Translations under genes and position numbers: made by a program | In this document: positions 35,432 through 44,200 of the stretch, piece by piece | How the letters are laid out: each line of letters begins with the position of its first letter | How positions within the stretch are numbered: the first letter of the stretch is position 1 | Notes under the pieces: model-generated | The model's input: only the letters and a program-made list of their open reading frames with translations | Told to the model about the DNA's origin: nothing | Database searches by the model: none | Assembly: GCA_016191815.1 (NCBI GenBank) | Contig: JACPVI010000087.1 | Span: 20,569 to 84,568, forward strand | DNA length: 64,000 bases | Direction: 5' to 3' | Origin: Myxococcales bacterium | Lineage (GTDB): Bacteria; Myxococcota; Myxococcia; Myxococcales; Myxococcaceae

Positions 35432-35608
35432 ATGACGCGCATGCCCAAGTCGCCGAGGATGAGCCTGAAGGTGACGCAGCTGAACGCCCGCGCCCTCCGG
35501 GAGCTGAACGAAGCGGACCTGATGCGGGTGATCGGCGGCGGCGGAGGCGGTAGCGGGGCTTGTGCGCCGATCATCAACAGCGATTGCTCAGACGGGAAGT
35601 GCAAGTAG
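35432..35608 (+). CDS. Double-glycine-leader peptide 3 with three cysteines
   Basis: A 58-residue peptide from ATG 35432, with GGAGG at 35420-35424 upstream. The leader contains VTQLNARALRELNEADLMRVIGG, aligned with peptides 1 and 2. After Gly-Gly a run of Gly is followed by SGACAPIINSDCSDGKCK: a 22-residue mature part with three Cys, unlike the other two. A disulfide, or Cys-linked modification such as S-glycosylation, is possible but not shown. The last 35 bp overlap the 3' end of the convergent glycosyltransferase gene. Confidence 0.78.
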   Translation: MTRMPKSPRMSLKVTQLNARALRELNEADLMRVIGGGGGGSGACAPIINSDCSDGKCK

Positions 35609-36686
35609 TAGCCTGAGTTCGCTGAGCTGATTCGCGCCGGGGGCGCCGATCTCGGCGTCCCGGCGCTTCGACTTTTCCGGCGACCCTCGCGGCTGAGGCG
35701 GAGGAGGGGCCGAGCACTTTCCGCCACGCGTCGATGACGCTCTGGCGCTCTCGAGCAGGCGAGTAGCGCTGGGCAACTGCCTGTCCGCGTTCGGCCATCT
35801 TCTGAAGCGTTTCGCGTTGCCCTGAGGAGAATGCGCGCGCCCAGCGCTCGATGGTCCGGGCCACCCCGAGCAAGTCACCTTGCGGGTGGCGGGATTCCCC
35901 GGGCAGGTACTCGTCCATCGGACCTCCAGCGAAAGCCGCCACCAAGCAGCCTGACAGCATCGCCTCGAGCGGAAGCAGCCCGAAGCCCTCTTCGGTGGAG
36001 AGGAACAGGAGGATCGCCGCTCGGCCGATCAACTCGGCCACCTGGGTCTCACTGAAGCCCTGAACCAGCGCGAAGCGAAACTCGTCGGGGAGCCCCCGAC
36101 CGCGCGACTGTCTCGAGCGGAGCAGGTGGTAGAGGGTGAAGAGGGCGCCGTGCGCCTTGGAGGCGCAGGCAATCCACGGCTCTTTCTCGGACATCCTCCG
36201 GAACTGGAAGCGCGATGGATCCACCCCGTTGCGCACGCGGATCACCCTCGCCGCGGGATAGGCGAACCGAAGGAAGCGGGCGTTGTGCTCCGAGACGGCG
36301 AAGGTGGCCGCGACGTTGGGGTGCAGGTAGGGGTAGGGCGAGGGCACCCGGTGCTCCAGCGCCCTGAATCCCAAGTAGACGTTCTGGTTGAAGATCACCT
36401 TCCGCCCCGGCGAGTCGAGCATCCGCTTGCCGAAGGGCTCGGTCACCATGTCCTCCGGCAGCACCGCCACGTCGAGGCGGGGCCGGAAGCGGCGCTGGAA
36501 CTCGGCGAAGCGCAGCATGGGCGCCTCATGCTCGAACCAACCCAGGGGCGAGCGCCGTCGCCGGTGCACCACGTACGCGCGGAGCCCCGACGCGTTCAAC
36601 AACTCGACGTGCCGGTAGATCTGCTTGGGCCCTCCGAGCGGCTGCTCGCGGTCGAAGCAGAAGTAGTAAACCGCCGGCGCCGTCAT
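35574..36686 (-). CDS. GT-B glycosyltransferase (GT4-like) convergent with the peptide genes
   Basis: A 370-residue protein starting at ATG 36686, which overlaps the stop of the next glycosyltransferase gene (ATGA), so the two are coupled. It begins VYYFCFDREQPLGGPKQIYRHVELLN, a donor/acceptor-binding start in which GG precedes a helix, as in GT4. RNGVDPSRFQF is the domain linker and STEEGFGLLPLEAMLSGC is the E-x7-E sugar-nucleotide motif of the C-terminal Rossmann domain. The final 40 residues are basic and poorly ordered and lie over the peptide 3 terminator region. Sugar and acceptor are unknown. Confidence 0.82.
   Translation of the reverse strand: MTAPAVYYFCFDREQPLGGPKQIYRHVELLNASGLRAYVVHRRRRSPLGWFEHEAPMLRFAEFQRRFRPRLDVAVLPEDMVTEPFGKRMLDSPGRKVIFNQNVYLGFRALEHRVPSPYPYLHPNVAATFAVSEHNARFLRFAYPAARVIRVRNGVDPSRFQFRRMSEKEPWIACASKAHGALFTLYHLLRSRQSRGRGLPDEFRFALVQGFSETQVAELIGRAAILLFLSTEEGFGLLPLEAMLSGCLVAAFAGGPMDEYLPGESRHPQGDLLGVARTIERWARAFSSGQRETLQKMAERGQAVAQRYSPARERQSVIDAWRKVLGPSSASAARVAGKVEAPGRRDRRPRRESAQRTQATTCTSRLSNRC
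35634..35666 (+). terminator. Stem-loop after peptide 3
   Basis: GCGCCGGGGGCGCCG (from 35634) pairs with CGGCGTCCCGGCGC (ending 35666) around a short loop, with a small bulge. The following sequence has only a weak T run (CTTTTCC). It is probably the 3' end of the peptide 3 transcript, although it lies within the convergent glycosyltransferase gene. Confidence 0.5.
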
Positions 36687-38287
36687 CTCTCTTCCACCTC
36701 GAGAAAGCCGTACTTGAGCAGCCACATCACGTGCCGGAGCAAGGGTTCCCGGGTCGCTCCCTTGGCCAGCTCGCGGATCCTCGCCGGCCCCTGCTCCAGC
36801 GAGGAGAGAAGTTCGGCGAAGTGGTCCTGCTCGAAGCTGGCCCCCTCGTAGTAGCTCGGCAAGGCCTCGCGCCCTTCGAGCAGGTCGCGTCCCGCCTGGG
36901 TCAGGCGGAGCGCCGCTCGGGTGGACAGCTCCTCGGAGGCGTAGTGCGCGAACGCCCCGAACAAGTCAGGCATCGAGTGAAGCGGCCGCCTCGGCCGAGG
37001 GGACGGTGGAATCCGGCACAGCTCCCTCCACAGCTCCTCGTAGCGGCGGACGACGACGGGCCAGGAGTACTCCGCCACCGCCCGCCTGCGCGAGGAGGCG
37101 GCCATGCGGGCACCAAGCGAAGGGCTGTCGATCAGCGCCTGGAGGCTGCGCTTGAGCTGGGCGAGGTCCACCGCCACCGACTGGGCAGCGGCGAACTGGT
37201 CCAAGAGTCCCTCGACGCCCGACGCCACCGAGGCGGAGGAGATCTCCCGGTCGCAGCGCATCCACCGAGTGGGCACCAGAAAGCCGGTCTCCCCGTGCAG
37301 GACGGTGTCCCGGTAGCCGTCCCAGTCCGAGACCACCTGGGGCACTCCCGAGGCCATCGCCTCGATGGGGGTGAGGCCGAAGGTCTCCTGCACGTTGTCC
37401 GCGGGCGAGACGAAGACGTCCGCCGCCCCGTGAACGAAGTGCCGCCTGGCCGGATCGAGGTCTGGGATGATCCGCACCCGCGAGGACACCCCGAGCAGCT
37501 TCGCGTAGTGCCGCAGGTTGGCGGAGTCGTGGAACCGGTCGGTGCCCGCGAGCACCAAGAGCAACTCCTTGCCGCGGTTGTCGCGCAACAGCTCCCTGAA
37601 AACCCGGAGCAGCGGCAACAGGTCTGCCTTGTCGACCGCCGACAGCCTGCCCACCCACAGGAAGATGAAGGCGCGCGGGGGCAACCCGAGCCGCGCCCGG
37701 AGCGCCCGCTTCTCGCGCGGGCGGAACAGCTCGGCGTCGACACCCAGCGGGATGAGGTCCAGCCGCCCACGGAAGGCCAGGCGGGTGCGATGGGCGCGAT
37801 TGAAGCGCTCCGCCACCTGGCCGAGCAGCTTCTCGATGGCGCTTCGGGCGGCGCTGGAGGTGCAGACGATGGAGTCTTGCCGGCGCACGTCGCCCGCGAG
37901 CAACCCTAGAAACAGCGAATGGAGCTGTGGCTGGTAACTGATGGTGTGGTGGGTGACGGTGACCGGGTAGTCGGCGCCGAGCGCGGCCCGGAGCAAGAAG
38001 GGTCTCGACGCGTCGCCCGCGACGTCGTGCCACACCCTCCAGCGCCTTTCCCGGAAGGCGGCGAGGGTCGCCCCGTAGGCGCGGACTTCGACCCGCGGGC
38101 TCGCTGGCTCAGAGGCCAGCAGCCTCCGGAGCGTGCCCGCGGCGTAGGGGGGTGCGAAGAGCTGGTACTCGCTCGCCCGGCCGTGGCGGACGAGCGCGAG
38201 GGCGAAGTCCGCCGCCGCCACTCCCGCTCCCACCACCGGCTGGCCGCCGGACTTCTCGAAGCCGTGCAGCGGGAAGAAGAGCGCCAT
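36683..38287 (-). CDS. GT4-family glycosyltransferase with extra C-terminal helical domain
   Basis: A 534-residue protein starting at ATG 38287 (MALFFPLHGFEKSGGQP). The GT4 core (about 1-425) has DLIPLGVDAELFRP, FLWVGRLSAVDKADLLP, and the E-x7-E region QETFGLTPIEAMASGVP. About 100 residues beyond the core form a separate helical region (LFGAFAHYASEELSTRAAL ... HVMWLLKYGFLEVEE) that I do not recognise and that could bind the acceptor. It is the first gene of a pair with the glycosyltransferase at 35574-36686 and follows the kinase gene at 38335, 48 bp upstream. Confidence 0.85.
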   Translation of the reverse strand: MALFFPLHGFEKSGGQPVVGAGVAAADFALALVRHGRASEYQLFAPPYAAGTLRRLLASEPASPRVEVRAYGATLAAFRERRWRVWHDVAGDASRPFLLRAALGADYPVTVTHHTISYQPQLHSLFLGLLAGDVRRQDSIVCTSSAARSAIEKLLGQVAERFNRAHRTRLAFRGRLDLIPLGVDAELFRPREKRALRARLGLPPRAFIFLWVGRLSAVDKADLLPLLRVFRELLRDNRGKELLLVLAGTDRFHDSANLRHYAKLLGVSSRVRIIPDLDPARRHFVHGAADVFVSPADNVQETFGLTPIEAMASGVPQVVSDWDGYRDTVLHGETGFLVPTRWMRCDREISSASVASGVEGLLDQFAAAQSVAVDLAQLKRSLQALIDSPSLGARMAASSRRRAVAEYSWPVVVRRYEELWRELCRIPPSPRPRRPLHSMPDLFGAFAHYASEELSTRAALRLTQAGRDLLEGREALPSYYEGASFEQDHFAELLSSLEQGPARIRELAKGATREPLLRHVMWLLKYGFLEVEER

Positions 38288-38334
38288 CCCGCCGCGCTTC
38301 CTCTCACTCCTGCTCCTGCGGGCTGCGCTCGGCC

Positions 38335-39747
38335 TCACTGGCCCGTCGTAGCACCGGGGACGGGCTGGTCAATCTCCGCCTCCGGCCCGGACCTGACGTA
38401 GTAGCCAGCTCGCCCGCGCACCACCTCGAAGCCGTCGAGGCAGTGGACGATGGACTCCTCTACCCTCACCCCGCCCCGGCCGGGGTGCGAGGAGCCCGTG
38501 AGAAACACCAGGTCCATCACCTCGGCGTCCGCCACCAGCACCGCGCGGTCGATCAGCTGATCCAGCGCTTCGCCGTGCGCGCCCACCAGCGCCACCGGCA
38601 CCTCACTGGGGATGAGCGTGCGGAGCGACAGCGCCCGCTGCATCGCCCAGGCGGTCACCTGGGAGACCTTTCCGCTCGCCGAGAGCATCACCACGAACCA
38701 GCCGTCGCCCACCCGCTCGACTTGCCCGCCGGCGCGGTGCACCAGCGCCACCAGCCGCGCCACGCTCCCCTCATCGAGCTTCAAGGGGCCCTCGTCGTTC
38801 TCCGAGCCCACCTGGAGGATGAACTGCAGCCTCCGCTCCTCGTCCGGCACCAACGTCTCCTCCAGGCTCACCGTGGAGGCCCCGCCCGAACCGCGCCGGA
38901 CGCCCCTCCCGGTCTTCGGAGAATCCGCCTCCTCGAGCGCCCGCAGTCTCGCCGCCACCGCCGCGGCGTCCGCCGGGCGCTGCGAGGGGGACTTCGCCAA
39001 CATCTCGCCCACCAGCTTCTCCAGCTTCGGGGAGATGCCTGGGTTGAGGGAGCGAACCGGCGGAGGCTCCCAGAGGATGATCTTCGTCTGCACCGCGAAA
39101 AGTGTCGGACCGTGGAATGCGCACAGGCCAGTCAGGCACTCGTACAGCACGCAACCGAGCGAGAAGATGTCCGAGCGGCCATCGACCACCCGCTCCCCCC
39201 GCGCCTGCTCGGGGGACATGTAGCCGGGCGTCCCGACGATGGTGCCGGTGCGGGTGATGGAGGTGCGCTGCCGGGTGGTCCGGGCGAGCCCGAGGTCGAT
39301 GATCTTCACGCTCTCGAACCGGCCCTCGGGGAAGATGAGGTTTCTGGGTTTCACGTCGCGATGGAAGATCCCCGCGGCGTGCAGGGCGTTCAGCGCCTCG
39401 GCTGCGGACGCGGCGACAAAGACACTCTCCTGGACGGTGAGACCCTCCGCCTCGAGGCAGTCGGCCAGGGTCCGCCCCTCGGCCCACTCCATCACCAGGT
39501 AGGGCTCCTCGTCGCCGGTGACGCCGTGGGCGAGGTAGCGCACGACGCCGGGGTGCGTCACCTGGGCGAGCAGAGAGGCCTCCCGCGCGAACCGGTCCAC
39601 CTCGTCGCGGCGCTCGAGCTGGAGGATCTTCACCGCGACCGTCTGGCCGCTGGAGAGGTCGTGCCCGCGGTACACCGCCCCCATCGCCCCCCTCCCAGCA
39701 ATCCCGTCGATGCGGAACCTCGAGGCGATGACCTCGCCTTCTCTCAT
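38335..39747 (-). CDS. Ser/Thr protein kinase with DLG motif and degenerate cyclase-like C-terminal domain
   Basis: A 470-residue kinase starting at ATG 39747. The catalytic domain has GRGAMG, Lys40 in VAVKIL, HRDVKPRN and YMSPEQAR, but the metal-binding DFG reads DLG (KIIDLGLA), a change also known in some active kinases. No membrane helix is seen, so it is probably cytoplasmic. The C-terminal 170 residues (FILQVGSENDEG ... VERVGDGWFVVML ... AVLVADAEVMDLVFLTG) look like a class III nucleotidyl-cyclase fold without the catalytic metal residues, a partner domain seen in other myxobacterial kinases. It lies upstream of the glycosyltransferase pair. Confidence 0.87.
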   Translation of the reverse strand: MREGEVIASRFRIDGIAGRGAMGAVYRGHDLSSGQTVAVKILQLERRDEVDRFAREASLLAQVTHPGVVRYLAHGVTGDEEPYLVMEWAEGRTLADCLEAEGLTVQESVFVAASAAEALNALHAAGIFHRDVKPRNLIFPEGRFESVKIIDLGLARTTRQRTSITRTGTIVGTPGYMSPEQARGERVVDGRSDIFSLGCVLYECLTGLCAFHGPTLFAVQTKIILWEPPPVRSLNPGISPKLEKLVGEMLAKSPSQRPADAAAVAARLRALEEADSPKTGRGVRRGSGGASTVSLEETLVPDEERRLQFILQVGSENDEGPLKLDEGSVARLVALVHRAGGQVERVGDGWFVVMLSASGKVSQVTAWAMQRALSLRTLIPSEVPVALVGAHGEALDQLIDRAVLVADAEVMDLVFLTGSSHPGRGGVRVEESIVHCLDGFEVVRGRAGYYVRSGPEAEIDQPVPGATTGQ

Positions 39748-39909
39748 TGCCCTCACGATACCTGCCGCACGCGAGACGCCTCAAGTCTTGGACGAAGAGG
39801 TAGGCGCCGGTCGGATGGAGGGCGACCGCGGCGGCGAAATGGCGGCTCTCGGTTCAACGGAGGTACGCTTCGCCTTTGGCGCCACGCTCCGGCGCCGAGC
39901 ACATTGTCC

Positions 39910-40848
39910 GTGAAGGCATCTCCTCTCGTCGCCACGACGACTGCGCGCCCGCTCGGTGGTGTCTTCACCGCTGCGGGGGCGCTGCTCCTCGCATCGTTCG
40001 GGTGCGAGGGGCGGCATCCTCCGGTGGGCGCAGCCCCGCCGCCGGCGGCCGTGCGTTCCCAATCGGGCGCCAAGGCCGTCGCGCCTTTTCCTCCGGGTGC
40101 CCCGCGCTACATCGGAGTGCTGGTGCCGCGCGAGACCGCGGACATCGCGCCGCGGATCGACGGCCAGCTCGCCGAGGTGCACGTCCGGCGGGGCCAGCGG
40201 GTGGGAAAGGGCGAGCTGCTCGCCACCATCGACGCGGGGCCGATCCGCCAGGAGCTGTCGATGGCCGAGGCTCGGCTTCGCAGCGCGGTGGCGGAGCACG
40301 CCCGGGCGCGGCTCGAGCACGAGCAGGCGCAAGAGCGGGCCCGGCGGCTGGAGAAGGCCGCCGCCCACCTCTCCCTCGAGGAGCTGTCCAAGGCCCAATA
40401 CGACGAGAAGCTCGCCGCTGCGGTGGTGGCGGCGCTGGAGGCGAAGACGGCCGAGGAGCGAGCGCACGCGGCGCAGCTCAAGGAGAGCCTCTCCCTCGCG
40501 CAGGTGAGCGCCCCCTTCGAAGGGCTGATCTCCGAGCTGTTCCTCGATCGAGGCGCCTGGGTGGACCGTTCCACGCCACTGCTCAGGCTGATCAGCGACG
40601 GAGAGCTTCGCGCCCGCTTCGCGGTGCCAGAGGCGAACGCCGGCCTGGTTTCCCCGGGGATGAAGGTGGTGGCGGCGCTCCGCTCATCGGAGCTGGAGCT
40701 GCGCGGAGAGGTGGACCAAGTAGCGCCGGAGGTGGACGTGGCGACGCGGTTCCGCTTCTGCGAGGCGCAGCTCGAGCTCACCCCGGAGCACCGCGCCAGC
40801 ATGCCGGTGGGCCTGGTGGTGGAGGTGCGGCCCGCGGCGGCCGACTAG
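39910..40848 (+). CDS. Membrane-fusion (periplasmic adaptor) lipoprotein, efflux type
   Basis: A 312-residue protein starting at GTG 39910. A hydrophobic signal ends in lipobox SFGC (Cys32). The HlyD_D23/RND adaptor layout follows: lipoyl half (DIAPRIDGQLAEVHVRRGQRV), coiled-coil hairpin rich in Ala/Glu (about 115-200), second lipoyl half (VSAPFEGLISELFLDRGAWV) and a beta-barrel. Lipid-anchored adaptors of this kind normally serve RND pumps, but no pump or outer-membrane gene adjoins. It converges with a PilZ gene; the two stop codons overlap by 3 bp. Confidence 0.85.
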   Translation: MKASPLVATTTARPLGGVFTAAGALLLASFGCEGRHPPVGAAPPPAAVRSQSGAKAVAPFPPGAPRYIGVLVPRETADIAPRIDGQLAEVHVRRGQRVGKGELLATIDAGPIRQELSMAEARLRSAVAEHARARLEHEQAQERARRLEKAAAHLSLEELSKAQYDEKLAAAVVAALEAKTAEERAHAAQLKESLSLAQVSAPFEGLISELFLDRGAWVDRSTPLLRLISDGELRARFAVPEANAGLVSPGMKVVAALRSSELELRGEVDQVAPEVDVATRFRFCEAQLELTPEHRASMPVGLVVEVRPAAAD

Positions 40849-41150
40849 CAAAGGGCCCGGTAGAGCAGCTCCTTCAACCCCGGGCTGGTGTAGGTGAACT
40901 TCACCCCCACCGCGCTGTAGAGGGACTGCTCTGGGTTTCCGGGCCGGGCCCAGGCCACCTCGCCTCTGAAGGGCAGCTCGGCCTCCTCGTGCAGCACGTA
41001 GCCGTGCACCTGCGCTCCCGGCAAGAAGACTTGCGGCAACTCGAGCTGCAAGCCCGCCGCCGAGACGTCCGCGGTGAGGGCGGGAAGGCGTCCCCCCAGC
41101 GAGACGGGGAGCCGCAGGCACTTCCGGGTGCGCCGGTGTCGTTGATTCAT
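40845..41150 (-). CDS. PilZ-domain protein
   Basis: A 101-residue protein, essentially one PilZ domain. It has an N-terminal basic run (RRTRKCLR) matching RxxxR, then ADVSAAGLQLEL matching D/NxSxxG, the two motifs that bind c-di-GMP, and a closing beta-barrel segment (VAWARPG ... VGVKFTY). It closely resembles the PilZ at 54941-55285 (shared GGRLPA-TADVS). Proteins of this type act as stand-alone c-di-GMP effectors. Confidence 0.88.
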   Translation of the reverse strand: MNQRHRRTRKCLRLPVSLGGRLPALTADVSAAGLQLELPQVFLPGAQVHGYVLHEEAELPFRGEVAWARPGNPEQSLYSAVGVKFTYTSPGLKELLYRALC

Positions 41151-41257
41151 GTGGCGGATGGTCGCACGGCGTAGCGCGGCGGCAAGTTCTTGGTTGGCCG
41201 CGCGCAGGAGGCCCGATCTCGTGTAGATGTAGCGCCCCCCACTCGAGTGAGGCCGAC

Positions 41258-44200
41258 ATGACCGCGCTCAACCCTCTTTTCCTGGTCGCGGGCGGCGACC
41301 TCGGCCGCGCCAGCGCCAAGCTGATCGTCGCGCGCGCCCAGCCCGGCGGCGTCCTGGAGCTGTTGAGCAGCGAGGTGGTCGAGCATCAGGGCCGCGCCGC
41401 CGAGGCGTTCCTCGACTGGTACCGCCGCCGAGAAGTTTGGAGCTGCGCCGCGCTGGGGCTGACCGGGCTCTATGCCGAGGAGGTGGCCCCTCCCGCGCTG
41501 TCCGGCCTGCCCGAGGACGCCTGCCGCGAGGCTGCCCTCCCCTTCTTGGGCGCGCCGGCGGGCCCGCTCAATCTGGTGAGCGTGGGCGCTCGGGGCTACG
41601 CGGTGCTCTCCCGGGACGGCCGGGGCCGGTTCCGGACCGAGGAGAGCGAGAAGTGCTCCTCGGGGACCGGCGAGACGATGGTGCGCATTGCCCGCCGCTT
41701 CGGCCTCACCCTGGCGGAGGCGGACCTGGCCGCCGCGCGCGCCGCTTCCGCCATCCCCATCACTGCCCGCTGCTCGGTGTTCGCCAAGAGCGAGCTGACC
41801 CACTTCGCCAACCAGGGCCGGCCGGCGGACGCGCTCCTCAAGGGCTACTTCAGCTGCCTGGCGGGCTACGTGGCGGCCCTCCTCGAGCGAGTCCGGGTGG
41901 AGGGCCCGGTGTGGCTTTTGGGCGGCGTCTCGCGCGTCGAAAGCTTCGCCTCCGCGCTCGGCGAAGCGCTGGGGCAAGAGGTGCGCGTGCCGGAGCAGGC
42001 GCTCCTCGTAGAGGCGATCGGCGCGGCGGCGCTGGCGGCGGATCAGCTCAGGCACGAGCAGCCCGCCCCACTCCCCGAAAGCCCAGAGGGGCTGGTCCGC
42101 CCGCGGGTTCGCCGCTTCCGCTCGCTCCCTCCCGCCTCCGGGAGCGCGAACAAGGTGGTCCGCCTCCCGCCTCCGCCAACCAACGGCGCGGTGAAGGGCC
42201 CGCTGGTGCTCGGGTTGGACCTCGGCTCGACCGGAAGCAAGGCGGCGCTGGTAAGCGCCGAGAGCGGCGACTTGGTGTGGGAGGTGTGGGACCGCACGCG
42301 GGGGAATCCGGTGGAGGCCGCGAAGAGGTTGCTCTCGCGCCTTGGGGAGTCCTTCGAGCCCGACGTGCGCGCGGTGGGGGTGACCGGCTCGGGGCGCGAG
42401 GCGGTCGCCACCGTGCTCAGGGCGGCGGTGCCGGGCCTTTTGGATCGGCTGGTGGTGGTGAACGAGATCGTCGCCCACGCCACCGCCGCGGTGCGGCTGG
42501 ATCCGGACCACGGAGAGAGCCTCTCCATCGTGGAGATCGGCGGCCAGGACGCGAAGTACGTCAGATTGGCGGCCGGCCGAATCGTGGAGAGCGACATGAA
42601 CAAGGCCTGCTCGGCCGGGACCGGCTCCTTCATCGAGGAGCAGGCCGCGCTCTACGGCATCGAGGACCTCGAGGAGCTGGAGCGCCTCGCCGCCTTGGCG
42701 ACCAGGCCGCCGGACCTCGGCCAGATGTGCACGGTGTTCGTGGCGGAGTCCGCCGCGGAGGCGCTCTCCTTGGGCTACTCGCTCCCCGACGTCTTCTCCG
42801 GGCTCCAGCACTCGGTGGTGCACAACTACCTCGGCCGGGTGATGGGCCAGCGCACCTTCGCCCGGCGCATCTTCTTCCAAGGCAAACCGGCCCAGAGCGC
42901 CTCGCTGGCGTGGACGCTGGCCGCGGTGACTGGCCGCGAGGTCTACGTCCCTCCCAACCCCGGGGCGATGGGGGCCTACGGCATCGCGCTCTGCGCCCGC
43001 GAGGAGCTGGGCGTCCAGAGGCTTCCCTCCTCGTACCGGCTGGATCTGAGGCCCCTCGCCGGTGCCCGGATCGCCGCCCGGAGCGACTTCCAGTGCCGCG
43101 ACCGCCGCTGCGCGACCTTCTGCCGGATCGAGAAGACCGAGGTCGACGTGGGGGAAGCGCGCTCGATGGTGCTCTCCGGCGGAGCCTGCCCCAAGTTCGA
43201 GCTGTCCTCCGCGAGCCGCCCCAAGTTGTCGGCGGAGGCGCCCAGCGCCTTCGACGAGCGGGCCGAGTCGTTGCGCGAGGCCTTGCGCCCGAGCACCGAG
43301 GCCTCCGGCCCGACGGTCGGTCTCCCGCTGGTGGGAGCCTTGGTGGGGGTGGCCCCCCTGCTGGCCGAGCTGGTCCGCGGGTTGGGCGGCCGCGTTCAGC
43401 TCCTCGAGGCCGACCCCAAGTCGCTCTCGAAGGGCGAGGCCTTGGCCGGCTGCTATGACGCCTGTGCGCCGGTGAAGCTGGCCCACGGCGTCCTCGCCGG
43501 TGCGGAGGCGGAGCTGGTGTTCTTCCCTCGCCTTTTGGGTCTGCCGGATCGGGACGGGGACGGCGGAGTCACCTGCGCGATGGAGCAGGCGCTCCCGGAG
43601 TCCACGGCCGCCTCGCTCGCTGCCGAGGGGGGGCGAGCGGAGGTGTTAAGGCCGGCGGTGGATCTCCGGAGGCCAAAGGAGGCTGTGGCGGCGGCGCTCC
43701 TTCCTCTGGCCGTGCGACTCGGCGCTGGCCAATGGAAGCTCGCCCGGGCAATCGAGGGGGCCTTCGCCGCCCAGCGGCGCTACGACGCAGCTTTGGCCGC
43801 CATCGGGGAGCGAACCCTCGAGCACGCGCGGACTCACGGGCTGCCGGTGGTGCTCGTGTGCGGCTCGCTCCACGTGCTGCACGATGCGACGCTGAGCGCC
43901 GGCGTGCCCCGCCTTCTCCGCGACAGCGGCGCCCTGGCCGTCCCGATGGACGCCTTCCCCATTCCCCCCGAGACCGAGCCGCTGGAGAAGGTTTCCTGGG
44001 CGGACGCCCGAAGAGCGCTCCGGGCCGCGGTGGCGGCGCGGGCGCGCGGCGACGTCTACCCGCTCTGGCTCTCCTCGTTCGGCTGCGGCCCCTCGTCCTT
44101 CGCCGAGGCGGTGTTCGACGGCCTGCTCGAGGGACACCCGCACACCATCCTGGAGTCGGACGCGCACGGAGGCACTGCCGGCTACGTCACCCGCATCCAA

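Noticed and set aside
41147..43486. 779-codon open frame on the - strand
   Set aside because: Antisense to the giant activase, which has conserved Cys and ATPase motifs. No domain seen in the antisense product.
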